A stretch of DNA of 40,852 nt from Amanita rubescens (taxonomy: Eukaryota; Basidiomycota; Agaricomycetes; Agaricales; Amanitaceae), in contig WION01000474.1 of the NCBI GenBank assembly GCA_015039365.1, positions 1 through 40,852 on the forward strand. Reading direction: 5' to 3'. A model generated the notes under the pieces. It had not been told where the DNA came from and ran no database searches. It saw only the letters and a list, made by a program, of their open reading frames with translations. Made by a program: the position numbers and the translations under genes. Within the stretch, counting starts at the first letter, position 1; each line of letters begins with the position of its first letter. Positions 30,867 to 40,852 of the stretch are shown in pieces.

Positions 30867-32514
30867 ATGCTGCATCGTGTACTTACACGCCGCTTTCGAA
30901 TTCTTCAAGGTCCATTCTCCACAATACAACGTCACCTACGCCCTAACTCTACCATCCTATCTCCAACTATGCCACGTCCTGAAGTTGTATTTGCGGACCC
31001 GCAGGCGGCACCTCGATCCTCTAACAAACATGTCTCTGTCACCCCGGAGGGCGTCGGACTCGTTGATCTAGAGTTTGTTGAAGAGCCATTAGGAGTCACG
31101 GCAGAGCAAGGTCATGGCTTTATTCGGATCGAATTTGGTGATGCAATTGGTCCAGATAAGCGCTACAAGGTCGTTCGGAAGCTCGGGTGGGGCATGAACT
31201 CCAGCGTATGGATGGCGTTTGATGTGAAGTACGTTTTACATGAGAATCGTACACATTTTATACTCATGGCCTCCGCAGGGAAGAGAGATACGTCGCAATC
31301 AAAGCTCTGAAAGGATACTCGACCGATCTCATTACAAAAGGTATAACGTGGGAGCTCGAGGCCCTGGAGCACATAGCTTCCATGCCACCACCCTCTGGCA
31401 TCGAGCCAACCCACTGCCCCCGACTTCTTGCTAACTTCATACATCCTGGAAAGGATCGGGACGGAGACCATCTGTGTCTCGTTACAGATGTTATGGGCGG
31501 AGACATTAAATCTCTCCAGGTTGAGGTCGCTGGTAAAAAGGGTTTGCCTTTACCACTGGTTAAGCGTATCCTCTTGCATACCTTGCGGGGTCTCGCACAT
31601 ATGCACCACTGTCATATCGTGCACACGGATCTCAAACACGACAATATCATGTTTGACACTGGCTCGATCACACAGGACGATATCGCAATGTTCATCAAGA
31701 CGGACCCGGCTCGGCGCCACCCTCCTGAAGAGAGCTGGGAATGTGTTGTTCAAGCAGCCGTCTCTCAACCACTCCCTCTTCCCTCGCTCTCTGAGGCTAT
31801 GACCCGCACGTACATAGTTTCAGATTTCGGCAGCGGTGAGTAATAGCTTGATTTCCCGACTGTGAGGCAGTATTGACGCCTACCATCCTGTAGCGCAACC
31901 TTCAGCCTTACACACTACCAATGAGATCACTGCTAACTCCCTTCGTGCCCCGGAAATCATTCTTCAGGGCCCATGGGACAATAAGGTTGATATCTGGGCA
32001 TTTGGATGTCCTGGTGCGTAGCCGTATCCCGGTATTGTACTTTTACCCGCTGACTGTATCAATCTTCAGATATTCGAGCTTATCGTTGGTGGCTCTTTGT
32101 TCGAATATAAATCTTATCCGGAATACATGCTCGACGAACCGACGGGGCATCTGTGGCAAATGCTCTGCTTCACACGCGAGCGCATGACACGCGAGCAAGT
32201 AAACTCAAGCAAGCTTGGGGCTCAATACTTCGACCTCACTTTTAAACCGAACGCCATTGACAACCCATTCTGTTTGTCTTTCTGTTTGGTTACAGTTGTT
32301 GCATACTTACGCAACAAACCCAGGTGACCTGAAGGCACATCCACCCGTATTTAATAACCCTTTTGCCAGGTCTCTTAGGAACTACAAAGTGCTGCAGGAG
32401 GCAGATGTCCTTACAACAGCAAAGATTATGCAGAGGTGTCTGCGGTTAAATCCGAAGGACCGAGCAACGGCGGAGGAGTTACTCCAGGATCCTTGGTGGC
32501 ATGGTGCAGCTTAA
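30867..32514 (+). CDS. SRPK-family protein kinase with an in-phase break
   Basis: Exons: 30867-31228, 31279-31835, 31894-32013, 32070-32198 and 32296-32514. A start at 30867 gives a basic, acid-free leader (MLHRVLTRRFRILQ) like a mitochondrial presequence; the Met at 30969 would drop it. The kinase has a Gly-loop LGWGMNSSVW (106-115), VAIK (Lys129), HTDLKHDN (236-243, the HTD form usual for SRPKs), a spacer insert, SDFGS, NSLRAPEIILQGPW and a C-terminal lobe ending NPKDRATAEELLQDPWW. SRPKs phosphorylate Arg/Ser-rich splicing proteins; substrate here is not known. At the third intron the exon reads TGTCCTG where conservation (FGC-L-IFEL) predicts TGTCTG, and phase is off by one, so one base appears extra. 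The intron at 32199-32295 is also uncertain, since it removes a plausible YFDLTF segment. Confidence 0.8.
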
Positions 32515-33976
32515 TAATTTCTATAGCTCTTGTTCCGGCAAAACCATCGTAAATGACAATGAAGCTATGGTGCTGGCAAAGGCCATTTAGATGACGGCTA
32601 TGACGCTGATGAATACGACAACAGCTCTACTAAATGACTCCGAGGCCACTCTCATTATATCGGACGCTTTCAACTTGCACGAAGCATACTGCCTTTCGGC
32701 AGGCTCTATTTTTGGTAGACTGTCCGATGCTTTCTTGCACGCAACGCTATGGCCTAGTATCTTGTATTGTTATCAAATACTTATACCGTGAATAAATGAT
32801 CTATATAATTGTATCTAATATTTACAATCCACCTGTACATACTGAACTGGGCTGATGTAGGCTTCGATAGAATGTAATTGCATTTTTTTAAAATTCTAGA
32901 TGCCTTAAAAGGGGGTTGTAAATTATGTTTTTGTGGTGAATTCGGGGGACTTGTAAAGTTGTACCATTTGGCAAACTGTGCCGCCTACGGAAAAACTGTG
33001 CGTCGTTCGAAATCTGAGCAGGCCCTTCTGAGTTGCCATAATATCGAATCGAACTCCGGGTGCTTCACTTGGTTTGGATTTGTTCAAGCCGTGAGGGTAG
33101 TAGTAACAATTTACAATTTGCAACTATACTGGTTAATTATTTAATGGTCATCAGGGAGCGAGTGTTATCTGTGTGACTATTGCAGCAGACAATTCGCTGT
33201 GAAATACGCAATATGAAGGAAACTTAAGAAAGTCATATCTTGTAGTTTTCCAAAAGAGTGATTTGCGATTATGTGTGCCTGGCTCTAGTGGAACGAAGTG
33301 CCAAAGTGGCTCACCAAAGCTCAACTGCTACGGGCAGTTCTGGGCAGTTGGCACCCTGAAATTCCTATAAAATATTTAATTTATCCTCAGGAAAAATAGC
33401 TTAGGAAAGCAGGTCGGAAGGTTCTAAAACATTTCCAAGATGTTTCTCTTACATTTCGCCTGATTACTTGCCTAAAAGGGAAATTCTCAGGCGAAATGTC
33501 AACGAAAGCTCCTACTTTGTAAACATTATCTTTCTGAATTTCGTGTATTGTGCGAAGGCAAGCTCAAGCCTAAAACCGACAGCTAGAAACGGCGATCATA
33601 TACGCATGCAGGCCATCCTTCCGATGCTTCAAGTTGTCCGACTCGTCCTCCAGATCCGTTAATCTCATCATCATTTGAAACCGCAATTTTCATTCACTTG
33701 CCTCTTACACTTAGTTGGTATTGGCCCAACCAAACAAAAGCCCGAGGTACGAGAGGCATATATCATTGCCAGGCGGATATCGGCTTAGAGGAGCAAATTA
33801 TAAAAAGTGACATGTAGCCTCATGCAGCTATTTTTCATGCGAAGTTCCCGGAAAATCAACAATGCCGCGGTCAAGTGAGCCGACGGCCGCGCCTGCCGTT
33901 GATTTATAGCTTAATCATCATCCTCAAATGACATATAAATATGGAAAAGTAGGGAGAAGACATGATGTAAACGCCA
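32515..33976. other. Intergenic region between the SRPK-like and MFS genes
   Basis: Nearly 1.5 kb of AT-rich sequence with only short frames (up to 88 codons). The one distinct structure is the inverted repeat at 33451-33499. The right end is the MFS promoter; AT-rich TATAAATATGG at 33934-33944 is a candidate TATA element. Confidence 0.5.
33451..33499. repeat. Perfect 13-bp inverted repeat (hairpin)
   Basis: ACATTTCGCCTGA at 33451-33463 is followed after a 23-nt loop by TCAGGCGAAATGT at 33487-33499. No flanking target duplication or T-run marks it as a transposon or terminator. Confidence 0.85.
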
Positions 33977-35850
33977 ATGGCCAAGGAGCTCGAAGATAAG
34001 GAACAAGAAATCGAGTCATTCGATAAAGATTTCGGATTCTTGCCCATTCCCAAACGACTGCGCTATCAGCCCAACCAGCATTTTCATTTTGGACTTTTCC
34101 TCAATGTCTTCTTTGGCATCGCAAGCACGTTCAGTAAGTGTAATGTTTTAACCGCGGAGGCATTCCCTGAGTTGTACATAGCGGCTGCCAATCTTTACTA
34201 CTGTCAACCAATATTAGGCAAGTCCACCGTTGACTTCGTTCAAATGATGTTCTTGGTGACACTAGCTTCCAGTTGAACTTGCAACGTCGTTCGGTATAAC
34301 ATACAACGAAGTATCAAGGTACGTATGTCTTCGTGACTGCAATGTACCCTTTTCATCTTTTGACAGGATACCAACGCTCGTCCAAGCGGGGTTAGCCTTT
34401 TTTTATACTTCTATTAATATAGCTCACGACGCACTTTAGATATGCCACAGGCCTTCTCTTCATAACTCCACTCGGGGACCTAGTTCGCCGGCGTCAAATC
34501 ATACTGCTCCTAAATATACTTTCCGCCGCACTAACCATTGGCCTCGCGGTGACGTCGTCCTTCACCGCTTTTGGAGCCCTTTCATTCCTAGTTGGCGTAT
34601 TTAGCGTGACCCCTCAAATTGTGCTTCCTCTTGCGGCAGACCTTGCGCCCCCAGAACGTCGAGCTTCCGCGCTTTCCATCGTTTTATCCGGACTTTTGTT
34701 TGGGATCCTTATCGCGCGAGTTCTGTCGGGAATTATTACCGAATTCGCATCGTGGCGCGTTGTCTACTACATGGCAATAGGATTACAGTATCTATTACTG
34801 GTGGGATGCTACTACGTCATCCCTGACTATCCAAGGAAGAACAAAAATTTGACATACTGGAACGTGCTGTTCTCCCTGGCGAAATATGCCGTTACGGAGC
34901 CGATTCTCATCCAGGCATGCCTGATCAACATGGTCTCTAGTGCATGTTTCTCCAGTTTCTGGGTTACGTTGACTTTCCTACTATCTGAGTCGCCCTACAA
35001 CTATTCTACGTCAGCTTTACCTCTCTTTTTTATCCATTCAACTCTGATGGCGTCTTGTTGCAGGCTTGTCATTGGCCTGTTCGGGTTGCTTGGCATGGGG
35101 GGCGTAGCAATGGCCCCTGTTGCGGGTCGGGCTATCGATCGGTTAGTGCCGTGGTATGGTACATTGATTGCGTAGGTTTATATCCATCTTTCAAATTGCG
35201 CATCGTTTACTCCCGTCAGTACCGTCTGCTCCATCTTGTTCCAAGCTATTCAAGTGGGAGCTGGAGGCATCAATATCGGGGCCGTCATCGTAGTCACCAT
35301 CGGTATTGATGTATTCAGGCAAACGACACAGGTTTCAGTTACAACATCTGCGCTAAGGTACACAACGTCCTTTTCGCATTCCACAGAGAACGGCTTCCTA
35401 ACCCAATCACCAGCATATCGTCCTCTGCTCGTTCTCGTCTAAACGCAGTTCTCATCCTTTCAGTGAGTTGTCCGGTTCTGCATGCGAGGTCAGTTGATGG
35501 GCTTGAAGATTTTCATAGGGCAAGTAATGGGTACGGCCGTAGGTACCAAGGTTTTCGTACAGCACGGGTGGCGCGCAGCCGCCGGTCTATCACTTGCGTG
35601 GTATGCCACCCAACTGGTCTTTCTACTCGTTCGCGGTCCTCATTGCGAACGGTATACGTGGTTTGGGTGGGAAGGTGGTGCAGAACCTAATAGAAGTGTC
35701 GTAGATGCCAGGAAAAAGGAGCGAGAGGCGCAACAATTTGATATTGAGCAAGGCACTGAAAAGGACGCTAAAAAACCGGCAGTGCAGTATGAGGGTGATA
35801 AAAAAAAGGCCAGCTCAGCAGACGATGATGAGACGGTCCACGAATTATAA
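33977..35850 (+). CDS. Major facilitator superfamily (MFS_1) transporter, YnfM/arabinose-efflux-like
   Basis: Nine exons: 33977-34133, 34182-34217, 34273-34318, 34367-34390, 34440-35009, 35064-35171, 35220-35357, 35414-35462 and 35509-35850. They join in phase to 489 residues. It starts with a charged cytosolic segment, then multiple hydrophobic helices. The loop GDLVRRRQI after the second helix is the MFS motif A (G-x-L-x-D-R-x-x-R-R variant). Later landmarks are LAADLAPPERRASALSIVLS, GMGGVAMAPVAGRAIDRL and FIGQVMGTAVGTKVF. The C-terminal ~70 residues are charged and disordered. The sequence resembles drug/sugar efflux MFS proteins, but the substrate cannot be told. The second intron starts GCAAGT (GC-AG type). 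The gene is convergent with UBC1. Confidence 0.9.
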
Positions 35851-36046
35851 AAAGACCCGGTAACATACAACGATATCCAGCACGATACATAGTTACCACG
35901 TATATTTGACGTACGTTTATCTGATTCTTAAACGCAAGGACATTGTTGTAATCGCACATCAGTAAAGAAAAAATCTACACCCCTTAAATGCATATTGACT
36001 GTTTTTACAATTGACTGATCATTAATACGTGATACATGAAGGGCGC

Positions 36047-36876
36047 TCATTTCAAGAGCTCTTCAACTATTCTATCATCCGTAGTCTGAGCCACGTTTGT
36101 TCCCCGATAGTTTAACCGACGAAGGACATCAATCTGAACCGGCGATCAGACATGATGTGGGCAATTCGAAAACATAACTCACGATTTTGCTTCGCTCAAA
36201 GCCAAGAATTTCGAATTTCTCCACATGTGCCCGATCCAGGCCTGCGATAGCAATATCGTCGCGATCGTGAGACTTTGTGGGGCTCTTTCCCTTCTTTTGC
36301 CCTGGTCCACCCGCATAAATCTGTGTCCAGTACCTCGCTGTCTCTTCAAAACTACTCTTGCTTGTGGTATAATGTTTTGCGACTTCTGCATCCTGAGGAT
36401 CATTGGGTTCTGGAGAGCATAAGAGACTTTGCAGCGATATCAACGTCGATTTGAGCGTGAGGACGGGTGACCAGGCGTCCTTAAGGATGTCTAGACAGAT
36501 GGCGCCAGAGGCCGACGAGATGTTGGGATGATAGACCTTCGTGATGAATTTCATCTTGACCGGTTGGAATGGATAAGACTCAGGGATTACGATGTCCTAG
36601 GAACGCAGTGATCAGTCCGAGGTAATTGGCACGTCTCAGGCGAACTGATGTTATCCACTCACCACGTCAAATTTACCTCCCTCGTATGGCGTCCCCTCGG
36701 GTCCCGGGAACGTCCCTTTGAGATGGAAAGGCGAATCGTCGATTAGCTCAATCTGTATATTCGATGTCTTGTCATTCTTGCAGTCTAGGTAAGAGATCAG
36801 TAAAATATTCTTTTCTTCGGCAAGGAAACACATTACCGGCGATTTCTTTGTTCACTCTTCTAAGGCGAGCATCCAT
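36047..36876 (-). CDS. UBC1: Ubiquitin-conjugating enzyme E2 of the Ubc1/UBE2K (E2-25K) type
   Basis: Four exons: 36876-36837, 36784-36663, 36596-36183 and 36133-36047, joining in phase to 220 residues. The UBC fold is complete: N-terminal helix MDARLRRVNKEIA, then FHLKGTFPGPEGTPYEGGKF, PFQPVKMKF, HPN (77-79) and the active-site cysteine in SGAICLDIL (Cys88), followed by DAWSPVLTLKSTL. The C-terminal part (about 180-220) contains FEILGFERSKIVDVLRRLNY, a UBA domain, as in yeast Ubc1 and human UBE2K. This E2 extends Lys48-linked ubiquitin chains for proteasomal turnover. Length and motif order match the family. Confidence 0.95.
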
Positions 36877-37415
36877 TGTCAGAAGGAGGAATGCAACAAA
36901 GAAACACTCGGTCGGAATTTGGCGTCTAGAGACTTTTCAGTCCAGGCTCAATATCATTATGCTTGCTTATGTAATGCACTCTCGGGCCGGGCACGACCAT
37001 GTTTGTTCCATGGGCTGGACGGCTGCCTCCCGGCCAAAGGTTTGTATCCGTACGGGAAGTCGGAACACTCTGAGGGTATTGTCCCGAGTCTATCAATAGC
37101 TACATGTCTTTATACTTTGCTGGTGTGCCCCGGGCCTATCTTTGCCGTAGGGACCATCGCGTGTGATCTCAAGTGATCCTATTCGCCTCTGAAAGGGATG
37201 GTTCAAAGCTTCAAATCGTAGACCGATTTCTTTGTGGCAGTCTACAATGTGGCACAGCTTCGAGCTTTACATTGCATCCCGATTCTTCTCAATGTCCGAA
37301 CGTGACTGTGCTAGGTGTGCATTTAAGGATAGGATATACTCGGGACCGTAGAACAAGAAAGAACATATTAGTGTACCCATGACGATACTATAAGCCCGTA
37401 AGTACCCAAATGATA
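36877..37415. other. Spacer between the ArfGAP and UBC1 genes (UBC1 promoter)
   Basis: Both neighbours are on the minus strand, so this 539-bp stretch contains the ArfGAP 3' flank and the UBC1 promoter. The frames in it are short and unrecognised. Confidence 0.5.
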
Positions 37416-39112
37416 TCAACGTTCAGACATTTGCGCCAGATAATCGGAAAGCTGTGAATAGTGGTTAGAACCGATCATAGGGTTTGTAAAACAATGTCAC
37501 CTTGAGTGCTCCGGTTCTAATACTCTCCCCAATATTTTGGACATCGGGATTTGCCATCAGCCGCGAAATAGCATCTTTCGCGGCCGTTTCGAGACCAGAT
37601 AAACTGCCATCTCCCAATAGCCCTCCATCTGCCCCGCGGTCAAGTTCTTCTTCCTCTTCCCGCCCAAAGTATTGATTTGATGATATTGAGGTAGCGCCCT
37701 GGAAGGATTGGAGCCTCGTTTGGGCCTCGCTGACTGAGGCAGGATCATAGGCGTTTCGGCCAAAGTACATGTCGGATGAGATAGCTTTCTGGCCACCAAA
37801 CCGATCTCGAGCGGTGGTCGGCCCATCATCAACGACAGGGGCAGCGCTATATACACCATAATTAGTATCACTTCGAATAATTTAAATATATGACGTGCCT
37901 CTTAGCCGGTACAGCTGATGCAGTAACAGCGGCTGCGGCACCTGCTCCAGGAATAGCACCGAAACCTAAGCGAGGGAAGGCGGGAGATTTCTGGGCAGTG
38001 TTGAAAGACTCTTTTGTTCCGGAATTTGGTACGCTCATGGTGGTGGATGATTTCATGGGACCGATCTCGTTTGCCCTTTTCAAGGCTTCAGCCTCCTTTC
38101 TTGCCTTTTCTTCTTCTTCTTCTCGACGTCGATCATAGCCTAGCTGCTTAATCCGCTCTTCTTCCTCTTTGGCTTTCCTTTCAGCCTCCTCAAAATCAAG
38201 TGCCTTTGCCTTTGCTGCACCTAGACCGAGCTTCGATTTCTTGGGAGCTGCAGAGGCCGAGGACGCGGTGGAGGCAGAATTCAGCCTCGCGGTGCCACCA
38301 ATCCGGGAGGGGCGTGTAGTGGCTGATGACGACGTGATCGTACGAGGGACAGTTATAGAGGGAGCGGGTGGGGTTGTGGAGGCGGAACCGTTAGAAGAAG
38401 TGTTGGATTGCGCACGTCCGATGACTGGGGGTGTACCCGTACGGGGAGTACCAGGAGCAGATGTCTTTGGTGTGGCGGGTTTAGACCATGACTCGAAAAA
38501 ATCCTCATCGGCTTCTTCCTTTGGCGGCGATATCGGCATGTCTGCACCCTCGACGTGAATGCCGTTCGGAAATCTGATTGACGAAATCAGTAGCGCCGAG
38601 CATAATCAATAAGATTTTCCATACTTGGCGATATCATCTTTTACACGTCTACTCAATTCTTCCTTGTATAGTTCTGCAACGCGACCAGAGTATTTCTTCT
38701 TCGTATCAGAATCTGTGAGCAACGAAGCGCCCCCATGCTTCGTGAAGAATTCGATTCCTGACGCATTCCCCCCAATTTTCATCGTGCGCAACTGGTTCAA
38801 CTGCCAGGAATCCAGATTAGTTGATCTTTAGGAAAACGTTGAGCAGCAGAGCGGTTCAGCAAACGTTACACTTGCCGAACAAAAGTAATGTGGACACCCA
38901 TGTTTCTATGCACGCTTGAGCATTCCAGACAGATATAGACACCAAAAGTGACGCTGGACCATGTAGGGTTTCGAGCATTGCAGTCAAAACATGTCTGTGG
39001 TGATTGTCGGTAAGTGCACTAAGTAGGGTCCAACTAGACTCGCCTTGTTGGCCTTCTGGGCTTTGAGAATTTTGAAAACCTGATCAGTTTCCTGCTTCGT
39101 TGGTTCAGTCAT
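37416..39112 (-). CDS. GLO3: ArfGAP of the Glo3 / ARFGAP2-3 type
   Basis: Six exons: 39112-39044, 38994-38876, 38825-38625, 38573-37899, 37846-37501 and 37451-37416. They join in phase to 481 residues. The ArfGAP zinc finger is complete: Cys25-x2-Cys28-x16-Cys45-x2-Cys48 with the arginine finger at Arg53 ([16 protein letters not shown]), then [20 protein letters not shown]. The middle is Ser/Pro/Thr-rich with a charged helix ([20 protein letters not shown]). The C-terminus has [15 protein letters not shown] and [13 protein letters not shown], the repeated Glo3 motif. The protein activates Arf1 GTP hydrolysis on COPI coats for Golgi-to-ER transport. Three of its five introns appear to use GC donors: GCGAGT (39043), GCAAGT (38875) and GCACGT (37898). 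Confidence 0.95.
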
Positions 39113-40381
39113 TAAGCGTGCAGGTAGCAGAACTTGTGTGGATTACTATCGACTGTTACGGGGTCCTTGCTACTGTCACATGTCGCATTACGGAGGGATC
39201 GGGGTCCATACCTCAGATCCAAAGCCCACACGCTGAGAGTATACAAGATCTACTAACACAACAGGCAGGGAGTTATCTCGAACCGTAAAAATAGTTGGCA
39301 GAATTAAATATTTCGCCTTAGCAAAGCTCAAGAAAAATCACAAAAACGATTGATTTCGGGGACCATTTCAGATGTAAATTCGGAGCAACTGAACCGAAAT
39401 ATTTGCCATCCGCGAAAATATTGATTTCGGAATACTGGCGAAAGAACATATTTTTGAGGTTTATTGGTTCCCGTATAACAGCTTCCGAAAGATATAGATT
39501 CAGATTATTCACGCGGTCTTTTTCTTCGCAAAAGGTGCATTTCTAAAATTCTACTTAGCAGTGGTAGCTACTATAATACGAATGCAGTTGTGCGTGCGAG
39601 TGATAGTGACAGTGCGAATAGCGATGGTGGGTATAGCGTGGCTGAAATGATCAAGAGCGAACGATAGGTGCGAGAGCGTTGCCGGAATAGTCTGTTTCAT
39701 AGCTAGCAAACCTGAACATGTCGCCTTGGAGAGTCCGGAACTCATTCGTGAGGGTCGCTCAAGAACACCCAAACTGTCTTAGATCGGCGCTGGGCATAGA
39801 GAGCCGGATAACGGTCAATGTTGAGAAATGAAGGGAACTAGACGCAATATTCAGTGAAACAAAAACGGTACTGATTCCGAAGCCTACAAGCAAAATATGC
39901 CTTCGCGAGAGAATCAAGTAGCATCTTAATAGATCACGATTGTTTCTCTTTGCATGATTATAATTATTATAGGGACATACAATGTCCAGAGACGACTTCA
40001 GGCAAGTGACGAGCATTTATCCCGATGAAGTGTGATCTTCTAGGTGTTGATTCGAGGGATAGTTGGCAAAAAACAAACTAGAATCGATGATGCTTGCAAT
40101 AAGATACAACTACATCGACAAGGATTTCCTGAATTACTCTGCAAATTCGGTGGCCATCTTCAGGACGTTCGTAGCATCTTTTCGGGTAATGCGACCGTTT
40201 GGGGCCGATAATGGAAAATTGGAGGTCGACTGGCGGTTGGCTGCTTCGGGTATCTGGGAAAAGGTTGAGTTGCTAGAAAAGGATTGGTGCAATGGTACGG
40301 ACGTCCCATGTCAATAAAGTGCTGGCCGAAATAAATCATTTGGAGACCATTCCAGAACGGTACGTGAACCAGCCAATGTGG
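39113..40381. other. Intergenic region, no gene supported
   Basis: About 1.3 kb with only short frames; the longest plus frame (40063-40317, 84 codons, starting MAKNKLESMMLAIRY) has no recognised domain. A segment reading LETIPERYVNQP at about 40341-40376 looks protein-like and could be part of the broken gene that follows. Confidence 0.4.
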
Positions 40382-40650
40382 AGGGCTGGATCGATCTCGC
40401 GTAGGTCGCTGGTGATGGCGTCGGACCAGAGGGAATGACGGTGAGTGTGCCAGCGGGAATTGACATTGTTATGCCCAATCAATCAAACGACGGCATTCGC
40501 GAATTCCGTTGCCTGATTGAAGGCGACCATAATGTATTCAAAGTAGAAATTGCCACATCCGATTTGAAGGACAAAAATCACTTCTTGCCAAAGACCTAAC
40601 TCTTTTGAAGGTGACTACAACCCAGAGTCTTTGATTCCTTTGGCTCTCCA
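40382..40650 (+). pseudogene. Crinkler-like N-terminal (ubiquitin-like) domain, broken
   Basis: One plus frame reads EGWIDLA, a TAG at 40402-40404, VAGDGVGPEGMTVSVPAGID and, further on, REFRCLIEGDHNVFKVEIAT. It then meets a stop at 40597-40599. In the neighbouring frame, just before that stop, LLAKDLTLLKV continues. The L-x-C-L-[VI]-x-G-D...F-x-V-x-I start and A-x-D-L-x-L-[WL]-K-V end are the ubiquitin-like module of Crinkler (CRN) proteins. A piece of roughly a dozen residues between them seems missing. CRN proteins occur in oomycetes and many fungi, usually with nuclease- or kinase-like C-termini; none can be seen before the window ends. Confidence 0.4.
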
Positions 40651-40852
40651 ATCAATGCCCACCCCATCCTTGGTCTCCGACTGCCCCAGTGGTGCGTCGT
40701 GAGTGGTCTCGTATTGCTCAGCGATTTCGATGGGTTTCATTGTTTTGCAAAAGGGTTGCAAAGTCACTCTCTCTGTTTAGTGCCTGGATGGATGGCGCGA
40801 AAGTTACCGAGATCGTGATACCCCCGAAAGAAGTTGCAGACCACTTTGATGA

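Noticed and set aside
32199..32295. Reading through this stretch of the SRPK-like gene as coding sequence
   Set aside because: The frame meets a stop and shifts relative to the last exon. A 97-nt GTAAAC...TTACAG intron keeps phase, so I prefer splicing, with doubt noted in the gene entry.
40063..40317. 84-codon plus frame starting MAKNKLESMMLAIRY
   Set aside because: No family is recognised and adjacent frames also stay open for similar lengths.
1..40852. CRISPR arrays, bacterial operons, riboswitches or rRNA genes
   Set aside because: The window is eukaryotic with spliceosomal introns; no spaced short repeats, Shine-Dalgarno-led gene strings or rRNA sequence were seen.

Overview
The window is nuclear DNA from a filamentous fungus, almost certainly an agaricomycete (mushroom-forming basidiomycete). 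The evidence is many short introns (about 45-60 nt) with CTAAY-like branch sites, intron-rich housekeeping genes, and families typical of that group: a FunK1 kinase remnant, an F-box protein, degenerate protein kinases, a Cys/Thr/Pro-rich surface mucin and an MLKL-like kinase. Exon joins below were worked out by hand from splice motifs, reading phase and family conservation; they are predictions.

Layout. 0-6 kb: the 5' end of RRP6 (-), a divergent catalytically dead kinase-like gene (+), and a 780-residue protein with 21 octapeptide repeats (+) behind a duplicated promoter segment. 6-11 kb: a FunK1 kinase remnant (-), a mucin-like membrane protein with a one-base disruption (-) and ribosomal protein uL23 (-). 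11.7-20 kb: a gene-poor, repeat-rich stretch with a 986-bp terminal-inverted-repeat element carrying a tRNA-like Pol III unit, a duplicated segment (14.1 and 19.5 kb), an older ~165-bp tandem repeat and a nine-unit 136-bp minisatellite. 19.8-24.3 kb (-): a small novel gene, an F-box gene, an intronless ACC deaminase and a kinase-fold gene with an MLKL-like N-terminal helical domain. 24.5-39.1 kb: a denser, mostly housekeeping block with ETF beta subunit (+), a large RING-H2 E3 ligase (-), an SRPK-like kinase (+), an MFS transporter (+), a UBC1-type E2 (-) and a GLO3-type ArfGAP (-). 39.1-40.9 kb: mostly featureless, with a broken Crinkler-like N-terminal domain near the right edge.

The genes do not form one pathway. 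Several touch ubiquitin (E2, RING-H2 E3, F-box), and five loci carry protein-kinase folds. Four of those five are broken or lack catalytic residues. The candidates most worth following are the MLKL-like pseudokinase (possible regulated cell death), the octapeptide-repeat protein with a possible papain-like head, and an unusual run of four predicted GC-AG introns in the MFS transporter and ArfGAP genes.
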